From positions 124,001 through 188,000 of the forward strand of contig CABHOY010000071.1 in the NCBI GenBank assembly GCA_902168105.1: 64,000 nt of DNA. The letters are read 5' to 3'. Under the pieces are notes generated by a model. The model made no database searches and was not told the DNA's origin. It was given only the letters and a program-made list of their open reading frames with translations. Position 1 is the first letter of the stretch. Each line of letters opens with the position of its first letter. A program made the translations under genes and the position numbers. Source of the stretch: an uncultured Flavihumibacter sp. (GTDB lineage: Bacteria; Bacteroidota; Bacteroidia; Chitinophagales; Chitinophagaceae). Of the stretch, positions 1 through 7,970 are shown piece after piece.

Positions 1-2
1 TG

Positions 3-317
3 ATCTTCGGCAACGATCCGGTGCTCTGGAGCCAGATGAATACGCAGGTACAGCATGAAGTTGAACATATTCTGCAGGAATTGATGATTAATATGAAAAA
101 GCATAGCCAGGCTCATTCCGTTATGATAAAATTCAAATGTCAAAACGGCCGGTTTGAAATTCTCTATACCGATGATGGTATCGGTCTTTCTCCGCAAGTT
201 AAGTTTGGGAACGGACTGCAGAATACGGAAAACCGTATTAAAAGAATAGGCGGGCAATATACATTTGAACATCCTGCTAAAGGATTAAAATTTCACATTT
301 CCTTTCCAATAGCTTAA
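3..317 (+). CDS. Sensor histidine kinase, C-terminal ATPase part (5' end outside window)
   Basis: The frame is open to the left edge, so only the end of the gene is seen. The visible residues form a HATPase_c domain. The N-box region reads LQELMINMKKHSQA, with the Asn and Lys-His that hold Mg-ATP. The G1 box reads TDDGIGL and the G2 region GNGLQNTENRIKRIGG. This spacing is usual for HisKA_3 (NarX/LiaS/DesK-type) kinases, which pair with NarL-type regulators. The next gene, 5 bp downstream, is such a regulator, so the two probably form a two-component pair. The sensed signal cannot be told because the sensor part is missing. Confidence 0.9.
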   Translation: MFGNDPVLWSQMNTQVQHEVEHILQELMINMKKHSQAHSVMIKFKCQNGRFEILYTDDGIGLSPQVKFGNGLQNTENRIKRIGGQYTFEHPAKGLKFHISFPIA

Positions 318-322
318 TCCTC

Positions 323-988
323 ATGATTACAAAGGTACTTATTGCCGAAGATCACGAAAGCGCCAATATTTCAGTGCAGAAAACGCTGGAAGAACTGGTT
401 ATCATCAATACGGCCTATGCCTATTATTGCGATGACGCTTTGAATAAGATAACACAAGCAGTTAAAGCTGAAAGCTCTTTCGATCTGCTCATTACAGATT
501 TATATTTCGAACCGGATGGTTATAAGCAGATACTGTCTGGTGGTATGGACCTAATTACTGCCGTCAGAAAAGTACAACCCGACTTGAAGATCCTGGTCTT
601 CTCGGCTGAAAACAGGCCCGCAACCATTGACCAGCTTTACAGTAATTATGATATCGACGGTTTTGTGCGCAAAGCCCGGCATGATGCACGGGAGCTTAAA
701 GAGGCCATCAATGAAATAGCCCAACACCGGCGCTATTTTCCGCGTCATATAAAACAGTTGATCGACAAAAAGAATGTCTACTCATTTTCAGATTTTGATC
801 TCACAATCATAACGCTGCTTGCGCAGGGAATGCTTCAGAAAGACATCCCCGCGCACCTTCAAAATCACGGAATAAAACCATCTGGCCTAAGTAGCGTAGA
901 AAAAAGGCTCAATCAGATAAAAGACGCACTTGGCTTCACAAAGAATGAGCAACTGGTAGCCCACTGCAAGGATCTAGGTGCTATATAA
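323..988 (+). CDS. Two-component response regulator, REC plus HTH output domain
   Basis: A 221-residue protein. Residues 1-125 form a receiver domain with acidic pocket E9-D10, phospho-acceptor D59 (LLITDLYF), switch residue S94 and conserved K117 (FVRKARHD). Residues 150-215 look like a LuxR/NarL-type DNA-binding domain, including LTIITLLAQGMLQKDIPAHL, although this region is more divergent than the receiver. It follows the kinase end after 5 bp, so the two are almost certainly co-transcribed. The loop after D59 is longer than usual (FEPDGYKQILSGGMDLI). The target genes are not evident; the next genes are separated by a likely promoter at 1058. Confidence 0.9.
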   Translation: MITKVLIAEDHESANISVQKTLEELVIINTAYAYYCDDALNKITQAVKAESSFDLLITDLYFEPDGYKQILSGGMDLITAVRKVQPDLKILVFSAENRPATIDQLYSNYDIDGFVRKARHDARELKEAINEIAQHRRYFPRHIKQLIDKKNVYSFSDFDLTIITLLAQGMLQKDIPAHLQNHGIKPSGLSSVEKRLNQIKDALGFTKNEQLVAHCKDLGAI

Positions 989-1057
989 ACAACAAAAAAG
1001 TTTCGATCCCCAACAGCACTTTACGGTTTCCCATAAAAAAAGGATGTTAATGAAATA

Positions 1058-1065
1058 TACTTTTG
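1058..1065 (+). promoter_or_regulatory. Candidate Bacteroidota -7 element (TACTTTTG)
   Basis: TACTTTTG matches the Bacteroidota -7 consensus TAnnTTTG. It lies 23 bp before the start codon at 1089, in a 100-bp AT-rich gap. No good -33 TTG is seen at the usual distance, so support is partial. Confidence 0.4.
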
Positions 1066-1088
1066 TTTCATAAATTAAAAACACCACC

Positions 1089-1298
1089 ATGAAACAGAAG
1101 TATTATGTAAATAACAACTCTCAGCTTAACGGCGATCATGAAGTTCACGTTACTACCTGTCAATACTTTCCTCTGATGTATAACAAGACTTATTTAGGAG
1201 AATTTGAAACTTGTCAGGAAGCCGTCCGCGAAGCAAAGAAGCGTTATCAAAAGGCGAATGGCTGTATTCATTGTTGTAAGCCCTGCCATACAAGCTAA
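1089..1298 (+). CDS. Small Cys-containing protein, 69 aa, 'NGDHEVH' type
   Basis: The 69 residues start MKQKYYVNNNSQLNGDHEVH and end with a Cys cluster (CIHCCKPCHTS); another Cys is at residue 27 (TTCQYF). Small proteins with this opening and Cys-rich end are, as I recall, widespread in Bacteroidota and have no known function. The Cys/His arrangement could bind a metal. The middle part (TCQEAVREAKKRYQKANGC) looks like one amphipathic helix that places the Cys residues together. It has its own likely promoter and precedes a second small Cys protein. No function is claimed. Confidence 0.7.
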   Translation: MKQKYYVNNNSQLNGDHEVHVTTCQYFPLMYNKTYLGEFETCQEAVREAKKRYQKANGCIHCCKPCHTS

Positions 1299-1347
1299 AC
1301 GATAATGCCAGTTCTAATAACCTATTGTATTATGAACCTATCGAGCC

Positions 1348-1548
1348 ATGAAACTCCTGTATGCCTGGCTGCTCTCTAGCTATATTAATTGCAACTCAAT
1401 AACGGTGTATATCTGCGACAGCAAAAATGCTATTAGGTATCATTACAAACCGAATTGCCGTGGGCTAAGTAACTGCAAGCATCAGATCATTAGCATACCC
1501 CTTGAGAAAGTAATGGCCACCAGGACCCTTTGTAAGTGGGAACAATGA
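1348..1548 (+). CDS. Small Cys-containing protein, 66 aa
   Basis: The 66 residues include VYICDSKNAIRYHYKPNCRGLSNCKHQI and end RTLCKWEQ. The core pattern (YICxSKxAxxYHYxxxCRGLSNCKH, later LCxWE) is one I recall from many small Bacteroidota proteins of unknown role. Four Cys and two His residues could form a small metal site. The first 17 residues (MKLLYAWLLSSYINCNS) are hydrophobic and could be a weak signal sequence, or could lie upstream of a later true start, but no later Met is available before the core. It lies 50 bp after the previous small gene and 46 bp before the HNH gene, all on the same strand. Confidence 0.6.
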   Translation: MKLLYAWLLSSYINCNSITVYICDSKNAIRYHYKPNCRGLSNCKHQIISIPLEKVMATRTLCKWEQ

Positions 1549-1594
1549 ATAGGCTGCGACCGAAACTATATCTCAATAACTCCAACTTGTATGT

Positions 1595-1996
1595 ATGACA
1601 ACTCTAAACGATGCGCTGTATAAATATCTGCATTTTAAGGGGGCCCAATCTTATCGCAGATATATCCATAAGGATATTCCGGCCAAATCACCTTCGGCAA
1701 AACCACAGGAGCAGGGCACACTCAACGTTAAATCTCACGGCAGTTACGGTGCACTTTTACTTCATCCTAACTGGAAGGCGAAACGGAAAGAGATACTGCA
1801 CCGCGACATGCATCGCTGTGTGCATTGCCGCAGCGATAAAGAGCTGCAGGTGCATCACAGGCAATACCAATTTATAGCAAGCACGCAGAAGTTCCGCCTT
1901 CCCTGGGATTACCCTGCCCATTTACTCATTACGCTTTGCGAATCCTGTCATAGCAAAGGGCATAATAAATATAAAGTACCGACAATCACCATTTAA
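1595..1996 (+). CDS. HNH endonuclease
   Basis: A 133-residue protein. Residues 57-125 form an HNH (beta-beta-alpha metal) nuclease domain with a structural zinc pair C75-x2-C78, the His pair H87-H88 (LQVHH), and a second Cys pair C115-x2-C118 followed by H119 and H123 (LCESCHSKGH). The first 55 residues are basic and low in predicted structure. Such stand-alone HNH proteins cut DNA and occur in mobile elements and defence loci. The gene is followed after 10 bp by a coiled-coil protein gene, which suggests a shared transcript with the DUF4407/nuclease unit. Start at the only suitable ATG. Confidence 0.85.
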   Translation: MTTLNDALYKYLHFKGAQSYRRYIHKDIPAKSPSAKPQEQGTLNVKSHGSYGALLLHPNWKAKRKEILHRDMHRCVHCRSDKELQVHHRQYQFIASTQKFRLPWDYPAHLLITLCESCHSKGHNKYKVPTITI

Positions 1997-2006
1997 TAAA
2001 ATATGT

Positions 2007-2573
2007 ATGAGCTTATTCGAGATTTTCAACCGGCAACGCCCAAATGGGCATAACCACGCCATGGCAATTGAAAACGTCATACCCGATATTCCGGAAACTA
2101 CTTTCATTGAGAAAGATGCACCGGAAAAAGAGCCGCCTCAAGAAAAAACCATTGTGCAGCTCAATGGCGGAATACATCTTTTGTACGAATTCCTCGATAA
2201 GAATTATGAATCCAAGGGGTACAATGATGCATTGATAAATCCGGACGCAACCCACCTGGACCAAAATGTTATCGCGCTGAAGAATGACCTGGAAAGATCT
2301 ATCCGTAAGGTCAAAACGTTCTACGAAGACTTTATCCGGCAAATCAATTTCCATATCACCAGCAGAAGCCGAAGTGGTATGATAGATACCGTGGAAGAAC
2401 TTACCGTCAAGAAGGAAATTGCAGAGAGCCATATTAGTCAGGTTAAAGAAATCGAAGAGCAGGCAAAGTTTAACGAGGGCGTCGGTCATGGCATTATTAT
2501 CAGCTACACCCGCGGATTCAGAAATGGTCTTGCGGCAATTTCCAGCCACATTATACTAAACAAGAACTTTTAA
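2007..2573 (+). CDS. Unknown coiled-coil protein, 188 aa, in DUF4407 operon
   Basis: I do not recognise a family. The first 50 residues are polar and disordered in style (EKDAPEKEPPQEKT). Residues 55-165 are mostly helical with heptad-like stretches (NVIALKNDLERSIRKVKTFYEDFIRQI and TVEELTVKKEIAESHISQVKEIEEQAKF). The end contains a Gly-rich turn (GVGHGIIISYTRGFRNGLAA). There is no signal peptide or membrane segment, so it is probably cytosolic. The DUF4407 membrane protein starts 11 bp downstream and is itself largely coiled coil, so the two may be partners; this is inference from spacing and shape only. Confidence 0.65.
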   Translation: MSLFEIFNRQRPNGHNHAMAIENVIPDIPETTFIEKDAPEKEPPQEKTIVQLNGGIHLLYEFLDKNYESKGYNDALINPDATHLDQNVIALKNDLERSIRKVKTFYEDFIRQINFHITSRSRSGMIDTVEELTVKKEIAESHISQVKEIEEQAKFNEGVGHGIIISYTRGFRNGLAAISSHIILNKNF

Positions 2574-2584
2574 AATCGAGCGTT

Positions 2585-3577
2585 ATGAAACATCTATGGG
2601 TCCGTTTCGGCTGCTTCATGACAGGATATAACTACAACATCCTGCGAAACTGCAGCGAAGCGGCTTTTAAATCCGTGAAAAAATATACGGCAGCGATGCT
2701 GATCGTTTGTATTCTGTGGTTTTTTATTGGTTTTACATTCGCGCATCGTTATCTGTCTCTCGGCCTGCCAGGATGTATGCTAGCGGGACTACTCTCAACC
2801 ATCATCATTGTACAGGTTGAAAAGCAGATCGTTTTATCTTTCAATCCGAGTCGGCTACTGTTAATTTTCAGGGGCTGCCTGGCTTTCATGATGTCCATCC
2901 TGGGTGCGGTGATCATCGATCAGATATTGTTCGAAAAAGATATTGAGATCGAAAAGATTTCCTACATCTCAGAAAAGGTAGACAGGATATTACCCTCGAA
3001 AACTGATGAATTAAGAAAACAGATAGTCGCACTGGACACCACGATTAATAAAAAGGAACAGGACAAAGAGAATTACGTCGAAGATATTAGTAAACATCCA
3101 ACCACAATTGGTACAACTACGCAAATGTCAACAAAACGGGTCCCCATGCAAACAGCAACATCTTCAGGGAAGGATACGACTATTTTGAAGACGGTAAATG
3201 AAACTACCACTACGACTACATTAGTGCCTAATCCCAAAATAGCATTGCTGTCGTCCCTTGACTCTACCATCGGTGCCATGCGGAAACAAAGAGCACAAAA
3301 AGAAAATGAATTGCTCCATATGAAGCCTGCACTTGAAAAGGAAATGAAAGCGAATACAGGGTTTTTAGATGAGCTAACGATCATGACACGGATGTTATCC
3401 GCTTCTCACGTTGCACTGTGTTTCTGGCTGCTGTGGATATTGTTTTTCTTGTTTATAGAGATGCTGGTGCTATTCAGTAAAATGGGCGACAGGTCCAATG
3501 ATTACGAAAAGGTAGTACTACACCACATGAATTTACAGATGCGACGGCTCGATGCCCTTGGAAAAGGATTTGAATGA
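2585..3577 (+). CDS. DUF4407 membrane protein with central coiled coil
   Basis: A 330-residue protein. It has three hydrophobic segments near the N-terminus (about residues 35-55, 58-80 and 96-117), a long charged helical region (about 120-265, with a Thr-rich stretch near 195-210) and one more membrane segment (about 275-305, HVALCFWLLWILFFLFIEML). The opening WVRFGCFMTGYNYNILRNC and the later FNPSRLLLIFRGCLAF and FEKDIEIEK match my memory of the DUF4407 family, whose function is unknown. The gene sits between the coiled-coil gene (11 bp) and the PD-(D/E)XK nuclease gene, a compact unit suggesting joint work at the membrane. Confidence 0.85.
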   Translation: MKHLWVRFGCFMTGYNYNILRNCSEAAFKSVKKYTAAMLIVCILWFFIGFTFAHRYLSLGLPGCMLAGLLSTIIIVQVEKQIVLSFNPSRLLLIFRGCLAFMMSILGAVIIDQILFEKDIEIEKISYISEKVDRILPSKTDELRKQIVALDTTINKKEQDKENYVEDISKHPTTIGTTTQMSTKRVPMQTATSSGKDTTILKTVNETTTTTTLVPNPKIALLSSLDSTIGAMRKQRAQKENELLHMKPALEKEMKANTGFLDELTIMTRMLSASHVALCFWLLWILFFLFIEMLVLFSKMGDRSNDYEKVVLHHMNLQMRRLDALGKGFE

Positions 3578-3615
3578 TAAATTTCTCGCAACATCAACAA
3601 CAAAAAATAATTCTC

Positions 3616-4704
3616 ATGGATTTTAAAGATGAAATAAAACTCTTTGGCGACAAAGTCGAAAAACTTAAAAACCAGATTCAAACGGAAGAAGCAACTAAGA
3701 ATGCTTTTATCATGCCCTTCATTAAAGTCCTGGGCTATGACGTATTTGACCCATTTGAGGTGATACCGGAATTCATTGCCGATATCGGGATTAAGAAGGG
3801 CGAAAAGGTCGATTATGCGATCCTGAAAGAAGGACAGCCTTCAATACTCATCGAATGTAAACACTGGGGAGAAAGCCTGGATCCACACAACTCCCAGCTT
3901 TTCCGATACTTTCATACTACAAAAGCAAAGTTCGGCTTATTGTCTAATGGCATAATTTACCGGTTTTATACAGATCTTGTCGAGCCAAATAAAATGGATG
4001 AAAAGCCATTCTTTGAGTTCAATGTGACAGATATAAAAGATAACCAGATCGAAGAACTAAAGAAATTTCACAAGTCATATTTCAATATAGAAAGCATTCA
4101 AACTACTGCAAGCGAGCTAAAATATATGACTGAGCTCAAAATGTTGATAAATGTCGAGTTCCAAAATCCCTCGGAAGGATTGGTTAAACTCTTTGCCAAA
4201 CAGGTATATAAGGGAATGTTAACTTCAAAACTTGTTGAGCAGTTCGGTGCACTTACTAAGAAGTCAATACAACAATACATCAATGATCTTATAACTGAAA
4301 GGCTTAAATCTGCGCTAAAAAAGGAAAATGAAGGAGAGCAATCAGATGCTGAAAAGGAATCAGCAACAACAACTATCGAAGAAAAGGGTTCAATGATTGA
4401 AACCACGGAGGAGGAGAAGGAAGGCTACATGATTGTAAAGACAATTCTCCGTCAAAGGATAAAGCCCGCTAGAATAGCATATCGGGATGCCCAATCCTAT
4501 TTCGCGATACTCCTCGATGACAATAATCGAAAAACGATATGCAGGTTGTATTTTAACGGTTCACGAAAATATATTGGCACTTTTGATGAGCAAAAGAAAG
4601 AAACAAGAACAGAAATTTTAACTGTCGACGATATCTTTAAATTTGATGAGATACTTCATAAGACTGTTGAGTGGTATGATGCAGAAAAAGTACAGGCAAA
4701 TTAA
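3616..4704 (+). CDS. HsdR N-terminal-like PD-(D/E)XK nuclease domain protein
   Basis: Numbered from MDFKDEIKLF, the protein has 362 residues. Residues 20-160 resemble the nuclease domain found at the start of type I restriction HsdR subunits: D66 (KVDYAIL) and E80-x-K82 (IECKHW) give the D...ExK catalytic set. Residues 225-265 are acidic and polar. A C-terminal domain (about 270-350) contains YFAILLDDNNRKTICRLYFN. There is no helicase motor or methylase in the window, so this is a stand-alone nuclease-like protein. An in-frame ATG at 3574 would overlap the preceding stop as ATGA and add 14 residues (MINFSQHQQQK...). I prefer 3616 because family members, as I recall them, begin with this MDFKD-type opening. 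Confidence 0.8.
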   Translation: MDFKDEIKLFGDKVEKLKNQIQTEEATKNAFIMPFIKVLGYDVFDPFEVIPEFIADIGIKKGEKVDYAILKEGQPSILIECKHWGESLDPHNSQLFRYFHTTKAKFGLLSNGIIYRFYTDLVEPNKMDEKPFFEFNVTDIKDNQIEELKKFHKSYFNIESIQTTASELKYMTELKMLINVEFQNPSEGLVKLFAKQVYKGMLTSKLVEQFGALTKKSIQQYINDLITERLKSALKKENEGEQSDAEKESATTTIEEKGSMIETTEEEKEGYMIVKTILRQRIKPARIAYRDAQSYFAILLDDNNRKTICRLYFNGSRKYIGTFDEQKKETRTEILTVDDIFKFDEILHKTVEWYDAEKVQAN

Positions 4705-4775
4705 TTCCAGGTGCGATGGTATGTACAAAATTTACCCTTCCCTTTTCACGCAATTCCGATTAGTAACCACACATA

Positions 4776-4806
4776 AAGGAGCTATTTCTTATAGAAATAA
4801 CTCCTT
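4776..4806 (+). terminator. Hairpin after the nuclease operon
   Basis: The arms AAGGAGcTATTTCT and AGAAATAaCTCCTT pair around a short TAT loop, 72 bp after the nuclease stop. The following bases are only moderately T-rich. The place and shape fit a terminator between this operon and the convergent anti-sigma gene. Confidence 0.55.
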
Positions 4807-4874
4807 CATTTCAGTTCGCAGATTGGAAGGGGGATATGTAAGCCTGATAGGATTTAACATGCGCTATTCACATA

Positions 4875-5705
4875 TCAAAGCCTATTCAAAGCCAACTGCG
4901 CTCGCCTTTTCATACGACCATTCATGTTCACGAGTTCCTTAAACATTTGCCTCGCTTTAGCCTTCTGCTTCTTAAATTTGAAACACATTGCCAGTTGATA
5001 ATGTGCCAATTCTCTATAACCACTTGCTGTATCCGTAGTCAGCTGTGTAAACCGGGGCATTGCTTCATCAAGATTTCCCTGATGATAAAAATTCATTGCT
5101 GTTTTATAAAGGAACTTATCCGGATCTGATGTTTCATCAGTAATTACATTAGACGCCGGTTCCACTTTACCGTCCGCCTTGATGGGAAGAGTAGTCGTGG
5201 CACTGGCGAAAGTGGCAATCGACGCAGAGGGCGTAGTACCAATTGATTCGTTAGGTTCAGGTCTGGAAACAGTGGCAGTAACGCTTTCAGTTCCTCCCCA
5301 GGAGTTTTTCATTTCCTCTTTTTTCGCATCTCGCTGGATCAGATAAAAGAAGCCTATTACAAGAACAGCTGCGACAGTACTCCAGAAATACGTCAAAAAG
5401 CTTTCTTTAATTTGTACGTTTTTCTGATAACGTTCTGCTTCATAAACCGGCGCTACATAAGTACTACTACGAACATATTGCTGAACTCTCACCCCCATAG
5501 ACTGGTACTGCGCCTGGAACTTAGGCTTTTGGAGAATCTCTACGGCATCACTACAGAGTTCACAATTTACCAGGTGTTGTTCTAAAAGATGTTTTTCAAC
5601 GTGTGTTAAACGGCCATCTACATAACGGGGCAGCTGATCTTTATTAAAACAATGAACCCTGCTGAAGATCTTTAATATCTTGTCCTTGTTGTCCAAATTT
5701 TGCAT
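4875..5705 (-). CDS. Anti-sigma-like membrane protein: zinc finger, one TM, TPR-like tail
   Basis: A 276-residue protein. Residues 15-60 resemble the anti-sigma zinc finger (zf-HC2): HVEKHLLEQHLVNCELC gives the His-x3-Cys-x2-Cys pattern. One membrane segment lies near residues 104-123 (FWSTVAAVLVIGFFYLIQ). The outer part has a Ser/Thr-rich linker, then a TPR-like region (FLYKTAMNFYHQGNLDEAMPRF and GYRELAHYQLAMCFKFKKQKAKARQMF). The zinc finger should hold the sigma-like partner encoded just upstream, whose end it overlaps by 62 bp. The overlap makes the pair translationally coupled. Its start codon lies inside the last copy of a 42-bp tandem repeat. Confidence 0.8.
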   Translation of the reverse strand: MQNLDNKDKILKIFSRVHCFNKDQLPRYVDGRLTHVEKHLLEQHLVNCELCSDAVEILQKPKFQAQYQSMGVRVQQYVRSSTYVAPVYEAERYQKNVQIKESFLTYFWSTVAAVLVIGFFYLIQRDAKKEEMKNSWGGTESVTATVSRPEPNESIGTTPSASIATFASATTTLPIKADGKVEPASNVITDETSDPDKFLYKTAMNFYHQGNLDEAMPRFTQLTTDTASGYRELAHYQLAMCFKFKKQKAKARQMFKELVNMNGRMKRRAQLALNRL

Positions 5706-6354
5706 ATTCTAGATTTATATCTTGTTCTTGTTGTCCAGATGTTGCACATTCTAAATTCAGATCTTGTTCTTGTTTACCAGGCTTTGCACATTCTAAATTT
5801 GACAATATAAGTGATGCCAATTCCTGCTTCGATCGTTTGAGCAGTTTCCTGGTTTCTTCTATAGTATATCCCATTTCTATAGCTATTTCCGCGAAAGTCT
5901 TCTGTTCAAGATAAAACTCCTGCAACAGCTCTGCGTAAGCGACGTTTAGCTGATCAAATGCTGTTCTCATAGCAGAGGTCAGTTGTTGTTTTTGCAGGAG
6001 ATTACTGTTAGCTTTATCTACTTTATATTCAAGCCGGGTGATATCACTTGACGCAGAGGATGGAAAATAAAATCTGTTTCTCGCTGTTCTATTGGCTTGC
6101 GACTTTATAAAGAATTGCATCCATTCTCCAATCTTGGGAATAGTCTGTGTTTGCAGACTATTAAAAAGCCTTTGTAAAAGTGAAGGAAAAAAATCGTCCG
6201 GTGTATTACCGTAATTATTGAGAGAAGGTAAGGAAACTGCCGCCAGCAAATGACTATATCTTTCAAGCAAAATTCCTGCGGCTTCCTCATCTTTCAATTT
6301 TCTCGCTCTCGCCATTAGCTCATTGTCTGACAAATTCGCAAGCTGTTGTAGCAT
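5644..6354 (-). CDS. Sigma-70-like (ECF-type) factor with repeat tail
   Basis: A 236-residue protein. Residues 8-90 resemble sigma region 2 (DNELMARARKLKDEEAAGILLERYSHLL ... EWMQFFIKSQANRTARNRFYF). Residues 130-180 resemble region 4 with a helix-turn-helix (ALLQEFYLEQKTFAEIAIEMGYTIEETRKLLKRSKQEL, approximate reading). It is more divergent than the two SusC-linked ECF factors in this window. The last 50 residues are three 14-residue repeats (NLECAKPGKQEQDL type) plus a short tail, not part of the fold. The gene overlaps the zinc-finger anti-sigma gene by 62 bp. The regulon is unknown; the upstream 0.6 kb shows no clear promoter. Confidence 0.75.
   Translation of the reverse strand: MLQQLANLSDNELMARARKLKDEEAAGILLERYSHLLAAVSLPSLNNYGNTPDDFFPSLLQRLFNSLQTQTIPKIGEWMQFFIKSQANRTARNRFYFPSSASSDITRLEYKVDKANSNLLQKQQLTSAMRTAFDQLNVAYAELLQEFYLEQKTFAEIAIEMGYTIEETRKLLKRSKQELASLILSNLECAKPGKQEQDLNLECATSGQQEQDINLEYAKFGQQGQDIKDLQQGSLF
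5675..5800 (-). repeat. Three tandem 42-bp repeats across the sigma/anti-sigma overlap
   Basis: Three 42-bp units in a row (5675-5716, 5717-5758, 5759-5800). In the sigma frame they encode NLECAKPGKQEQDL, NLECATSGQQEQDI and NLEYAKFGQQGQDI. In the other frame the copy nearest the 3' end supplies the anti-sigma start (ATG at 5705, MQNLDNKDKI). The two upstream copies carry GTG at the same place, followed by ten codons and a stop. Confidence 0.9.
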
Positions 6355-6944
6355 AGGTTTGAATTAATATTTACAAATGGAGGTATATCGGATTGAATGC
6401 ACTGACATCTCAGCCAATAAATATGCCGTATGTACTAATTAGCCTATTGAGAATTCAACCTCATTTCTTTAGTAGAATGATAATCAGGCTTTATGGAGCA
6501 AAAGTGCTGCGATTAGAGCATTGGCCTGATAAATCAATAGTTGGTGAAATACCACGATGATCATTTTCAAGAGAAGAATAACCGCTAATCACTTGTAAAT
6601 CACGGACGAATATTGTTTTCCATTCATGGGCAGTTGGCATTTGTAAAAAAGACAAATAAGAGCCAAATAAGTAAAAATCAGACGATTGTATCTTTCTAAA
6701 GATATACGCAAGAACCTGTCACATATTGGGGAAAGTACGGTTACAATTTGAGGAAGGATTGCGGAGATTAAGAAGCCAGCCAGCAAAGCTATTAATATTT
6801 AAACCGCTCAATGTCCAATCTTGACAATTCAGTATGTTATTATTTAATGGTTTCTGTAACTATAAAAAGTGCCACATGCTACGGCCTATGGAGTAACCTG
6901 TTTAGAAGTTTTAGAAATGGTTAACTATCACAAGAAGAAATAAA
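6355..6944. other. 590-bp stretch without a recognisable gene
   Basis: AT-rich, with stops in all frames apart from one short minus frame (6589-6786) that has no recognisable protein features. I see no strong hairpin, repeat or promoter. Together with the HigA relic that follows, it looks like decayed DNA. Confidence 0.5.
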
Positions 6945-7200
6945 ATGGCACAGCAAAAATCAATACTTCCCACAATTAGTTTCGCATCCCGGCGAGAAAG
7001 GAAAAGCTGGAAGAAATGATGATGGGGTCGAAAGAATTCGCGCTTCGCACAGGTAAGCCTGAAAAAACCATCATTGCCATCATCAAAGGAGATAGCTCTA
7101 TTACCCCCGGATATGGCTGTTCAATTTGACACTAAATATCCCAAGATTGGCAACTTCGACCGTACTTATGCAAACGAGTTGATGAGTTGTCAACATAACT
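6945..7200 (+). pseudogene. Relic of a HigA-type (XRE family) antitoxin gene
   Basis: Read across frames, the DNA gives HPGE, then LEEMMMGSKEFALRTGKPEK, TIIAIIKGDSSITP and, in another frame, DMAVQFDT. This order (HPGE...L.E.....S..E.A...G....T...I..G...ITP..A...) is the signature of HigA-type antitoxins. At least two frameshifts break it: one just after HPGE near 6995 and one after SITP near 7105. The end of the normal protein is not recognisable. No HigB toxin gene is seen next to it. It is probably a dead remnant of a toxin-antitoxin module. Confidence 0.6.
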
Positions 7201-7246
7201 TCACAATACCTGGTGCTATTGGTATGCTTTTAGGGGCATTATATAT

Positions 7247-7903
7247 ATGAAAAACTTCTTCCGAAACAATAGCTTGTCTATTGTATTTTTTCTACTGTTT
7301 ATAGCCGCTTGGGCCGCTCAGGCATCCACCGGCTTCGCAAACCATAATGATGATAGAAAACAGGATGGGCAATTTCCCATTTCTTTCTCATCATATCTTC
7401 AGTCAGGGCATTTCATTCAGGCTACTTTTGAAAATTGGGAGAGCGAATTCTTACAGATGGCGCTGTTCGTCGTGCTTACTGTTTCGTTACGGCAGAAGGG
7501 TTCCTCTGAATCGAAAAAACTTGACGAATCAGAGGAAGTCGACCGAGAGCCGTTACCACAACGGGATGGCGCACCTTGGGCGGTGAGAAAAGGTGGCTGG
7601 ATCTTGTTTCTATATAAGAGATCACTCTCCCTCGTTTTGTTTTTGCTCTTCCTGCTTTCATTTGCCTTGCACTTCTATGGAAGTTTCAAAGACGAGAATG
7701 AGCAACTGGTCAATAAGGGATTGCCACGCGAGCCGGTAAGTAGTTATATAGCAGATAACAGATTCTGGTTCGAGTCTTTCCAAAACTGGCAAAGTGAATT
7801 CCTGTCGGTCTTTGCCATTGTCGTACTTTCTATATTCCTACGGCAGCAGAGTTCCCCGCAGTCTAAGCCCGTTGATGCTCCGAATGATGAGACAGGTGAA
7901 TGA
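7247..7903 (+). CDS. DUF6766-like membrane protein with internal duplication
   Basis: A 218-residue protein made of two similar halves. Each has a hydrophobic segment (residues 8-28, LSIVFFLLFIAAWAAQAST, and 125-148, RSLSLVLFLLFLLSFALHFYG), a polar loop, the motif F-x-NWxSEFL (NWESEFLQMALFVVL near 64 and NWQSEFLSVFAIVVLSIFLRQ near 178) and a second hydrophobic stretch. This gives about four membrane segments. I recall this architecture as DUF6766, with no known function. It lies between the HigA relic and the 737-aa unknown gene and shows no clear functional link to either. Confidence 0.75.
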   Translation: MKNFFRNNSLSIVFFLLFIAAWAAQASTGFANHNDDRKQDGQFPISFSSYLQSGHFIQATFENWESEFLQMALFVVLTVSLRQKGSSESKKLDESEEVDREPLPQRDGAPWAVRKGGWILFLYKRSLSLVLFLLFLLSFALHFYGSFKDENEQLVNKGLPREPVSSYIADNRFWFESFQNWQSEFLSVFAIVVLSIFLRQQSSPQSKPVDAPNDETGE

Positions 7904-7970
7904 ACGAGATAGATATACATAATACTAATAAAACAGAAAGGTCTTAAATAGAATCACTTAACACATATGT

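Noticed and set aside
4643..4942. Plus-strand open frame of 99 codons between the nuclease and anti-sigma genes
   Set aside because: It starts inside the nuclease gene, crosses its terminator-like hairpin and has no protein-like composition.
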